Shown here in pieces: positions 63,231 through 64,000 of a stretch of DNA of 64,000 bases. The position numbers and the translations under genes are program-made. The DNA is from an uncultured Muribaculaceae bacterium. Its GTDB lineage: Bacteria; Bacteroidota; Bacteroidia; Bacteroidales; Muribaculaceae. The notes beneath the pieces were generated by a model. It did no database searches. It saw nothing but the letters and a program-made list of their open reading frames with translations, and was not told the origin of the DNA. The DNA is taken from positions 1 through 64,000 of the forward strand of contig CAJTOB010000007.1 in the NCBI GenBank assembly GCA_910578035.1, in the 5' to 3' direction. Every line of letters begins with the position of its first letter. Position 1 is the stretch's first letter.

Positions 63231-64000
63231 CTATTGCCTCAAAATTGAGGCAATGTCGGCGGTGATGTCGGTGCCGGCGGCGTAGTTCCAGAGGGTGATG
63301 CTGCGGATTTGGTAGTAGTAGTACCAGTAGAGGTAGAGCTCGTTGACGAGGGCCTGGCGCGACTGGTCTTTCTTTGTCTGGGAGTCGTTGAGATCGAGTG
63401 TGGAGATTTTGCCTATCATGAAGGTCTCTACGTTTGTGTCGTATCGCTGCTGTGCGATGGTATCGGCGCGGTTTGCGATGTCGAGCTGTAGCTGCTGGTT
63501 GTTGAAGCGCTCCACGAGGATAAAGAGGTCCTGGCTGAAGTTCTGAGTCTCCTGCCTCAGCTGGCTTTCCATGAGTTCGCGGTTGCTCTGGGCCACCTTG
63601 ACCTTGCCGCGGCGCTTGCCCCAGTCGAGAATCGGAATCGAAAAACCGATTTCCACCACCTGATTGTCTTTGAGCGGGTCGTATGCGCCGCGGAAGCGGT
63701 TTCCTGTGCCGGTGTAGCCGACCTGGGCGAAGAGGTCGATCTGGCGCAGCTGGCCCTTTGCCTGGGCCACGGCATAGTCGGCTTCAAGCTGGCGGCGACG
63801 CACGCTTTTTGCGAATTTATTGTTCTCCAGAGCCCGGTCGAGGGCGTCGGCATAGACAATCTCCACGCCGGGCACATCGTCGGGCAGAAGCGGCACGATT
63901 TCGACATCGCCGTCATAGTCGAGGAAGGAACGCAGGCGGAACATATTGCTCTTGAGGTCGCTCTCGCGGCTTGTGAGCGAAGAGCGCGAGTCGAGCACGT
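63231..64000 (-). CDS. TolC-family outer-membrane efflux protein, partial
   Basis: At least 255 residues, C-terminal half of an outer-membrane efflux channel; the gene runs past the right edge. Seen: long coiled-coil helices with alternating Gln, Asn and Arg, the VEIGFSIPILDWGKRRGKVKVAQSN segment typical of the TolC/OEP family, and a repeat-like RYDTNVETFMIGKISTLDLNDSQTKKDQSRQALVNELYLYWYYYYQIR tail. It presumably pairs with an RND or ABC pump upstream (outside the window). The same-strand two-component genes follow after 123 bases. Confidence 0.88.
   Translation of the reverse strand, partial: VLDSRSSLTSRESDLKSNMFRLRSFLDYDGDVEIVPLLPDDVPGVEIVYADALDRALENNKFAKSVRRRQLEADYAVAQAKGQLRQIDLFAQVGYTGTGNRFRGAYDPLKDNQVVEIGFSIPILDWGKRRGKVKVAQSNRELMESQLRQETQNFSQDLFILVERFNNQQLQLDIANRADTIAQQRYDTNVETFMIGKISTLDLNDSQTKKDQSRQALVNELYLYWYYYYQIRSITLWNYAAGTDITADIASILRQ

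Noticed and set aside
61882..63285. A 467-codon open frame on the plus strand opposite the response regulator
   Set aside because: It is the antisense shadow of a clear NtrC-type gene with all motifs on the minus strand.

Overview
The window looks like a chromosomal segment of an anaerobic Bacteroidota bacterium, most probably Bacteroidales and perhaps Muribaculaceae. Three things support this. Many genes are preceded by the Bacteroidota -7 promoter box TAnnTTTG. Type IX secretion (T9SS) genes are present (porZ, porU, porV). Gene families typical of the phylum also occur, such as the DUF2723/GT117 membrane glycosyltransferase, DUF3943 and DUF3078. The family-level placement is inference. No rRNA, tRNA, CRISPR array, insertion sequence or integrase was seen.

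Layout. 1-8.8 kb (minus strand): a lipoprotein serine hydrolase and GT2 glycosyltransferase pair, a DUF3943 protein, and a DUF2723/GT117 - polysaccharide deacetylase - queG run. 8.9-11.5 kb (minus): two tandem secreted proteins with T9SS-like C-terminal sorting domains. 11.5-16.1 kb (plus): a visibly AT-richer insert holding two translationally coupled genes, a SIR2-like/TIR fusion and a membrane-anchored nSTAND NTPase. This is a candidate NAD-depleting anti-phage system and the most unusual locus here. 16.1-21.6 kb: cvpA-sufBCDS for Fe-S cluster assembly. 21.6-23.6 kb (minus): a short GH115-like glycoside hydrolase. 23.8-31.2 kb: nadA, leuS, rdgB, porZ and an unknown gene. 31.2-37.2 kb: panB, a comF-like gene, a probable small RNA, a GH25 lysozyme and porU. 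37.3-38.5 kb (minus): a COG0523 metallochaperone GTPase. 38.6-47.5 kb: an SDR, phoH, purC, menG, DUF3078 and two small exported proteins, then a membrane pyrophosphatase. 47.8-48.3 kb: an ECF sigma factor. 48.6-54.1 kb (minus): rimP-nusA-infB-folK with a structured leader. 54.2-60.5 kb (minus): rex, a degenerate FAH-like gene, a second C25 peptidase, porV and ispF. 60.5-63.1 kb (minus): a NtrB/NtrC-type two-component pair. 63.2 kb to the edge (minus): a partial TolC-family gene.

How the genes fit together. PorU, PorV, PorZ and a second PorU-like protease process, shuttle or attach cargo, and the two proteins at 8.9-11.5 kb are plausible cargo. rex heads the run containing porV, which suggests redox-linked expression of part of the export machinery. 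In the AT-rich insert the TIR domain keeps its expected catalytic glutamate, while the SIR2-like domain has lost the usual NAD-site Asn, Asp and His. The partner NTPase has a trans-envelope topology. These features suggest a sensor NTPase that controls a TIR NADase.
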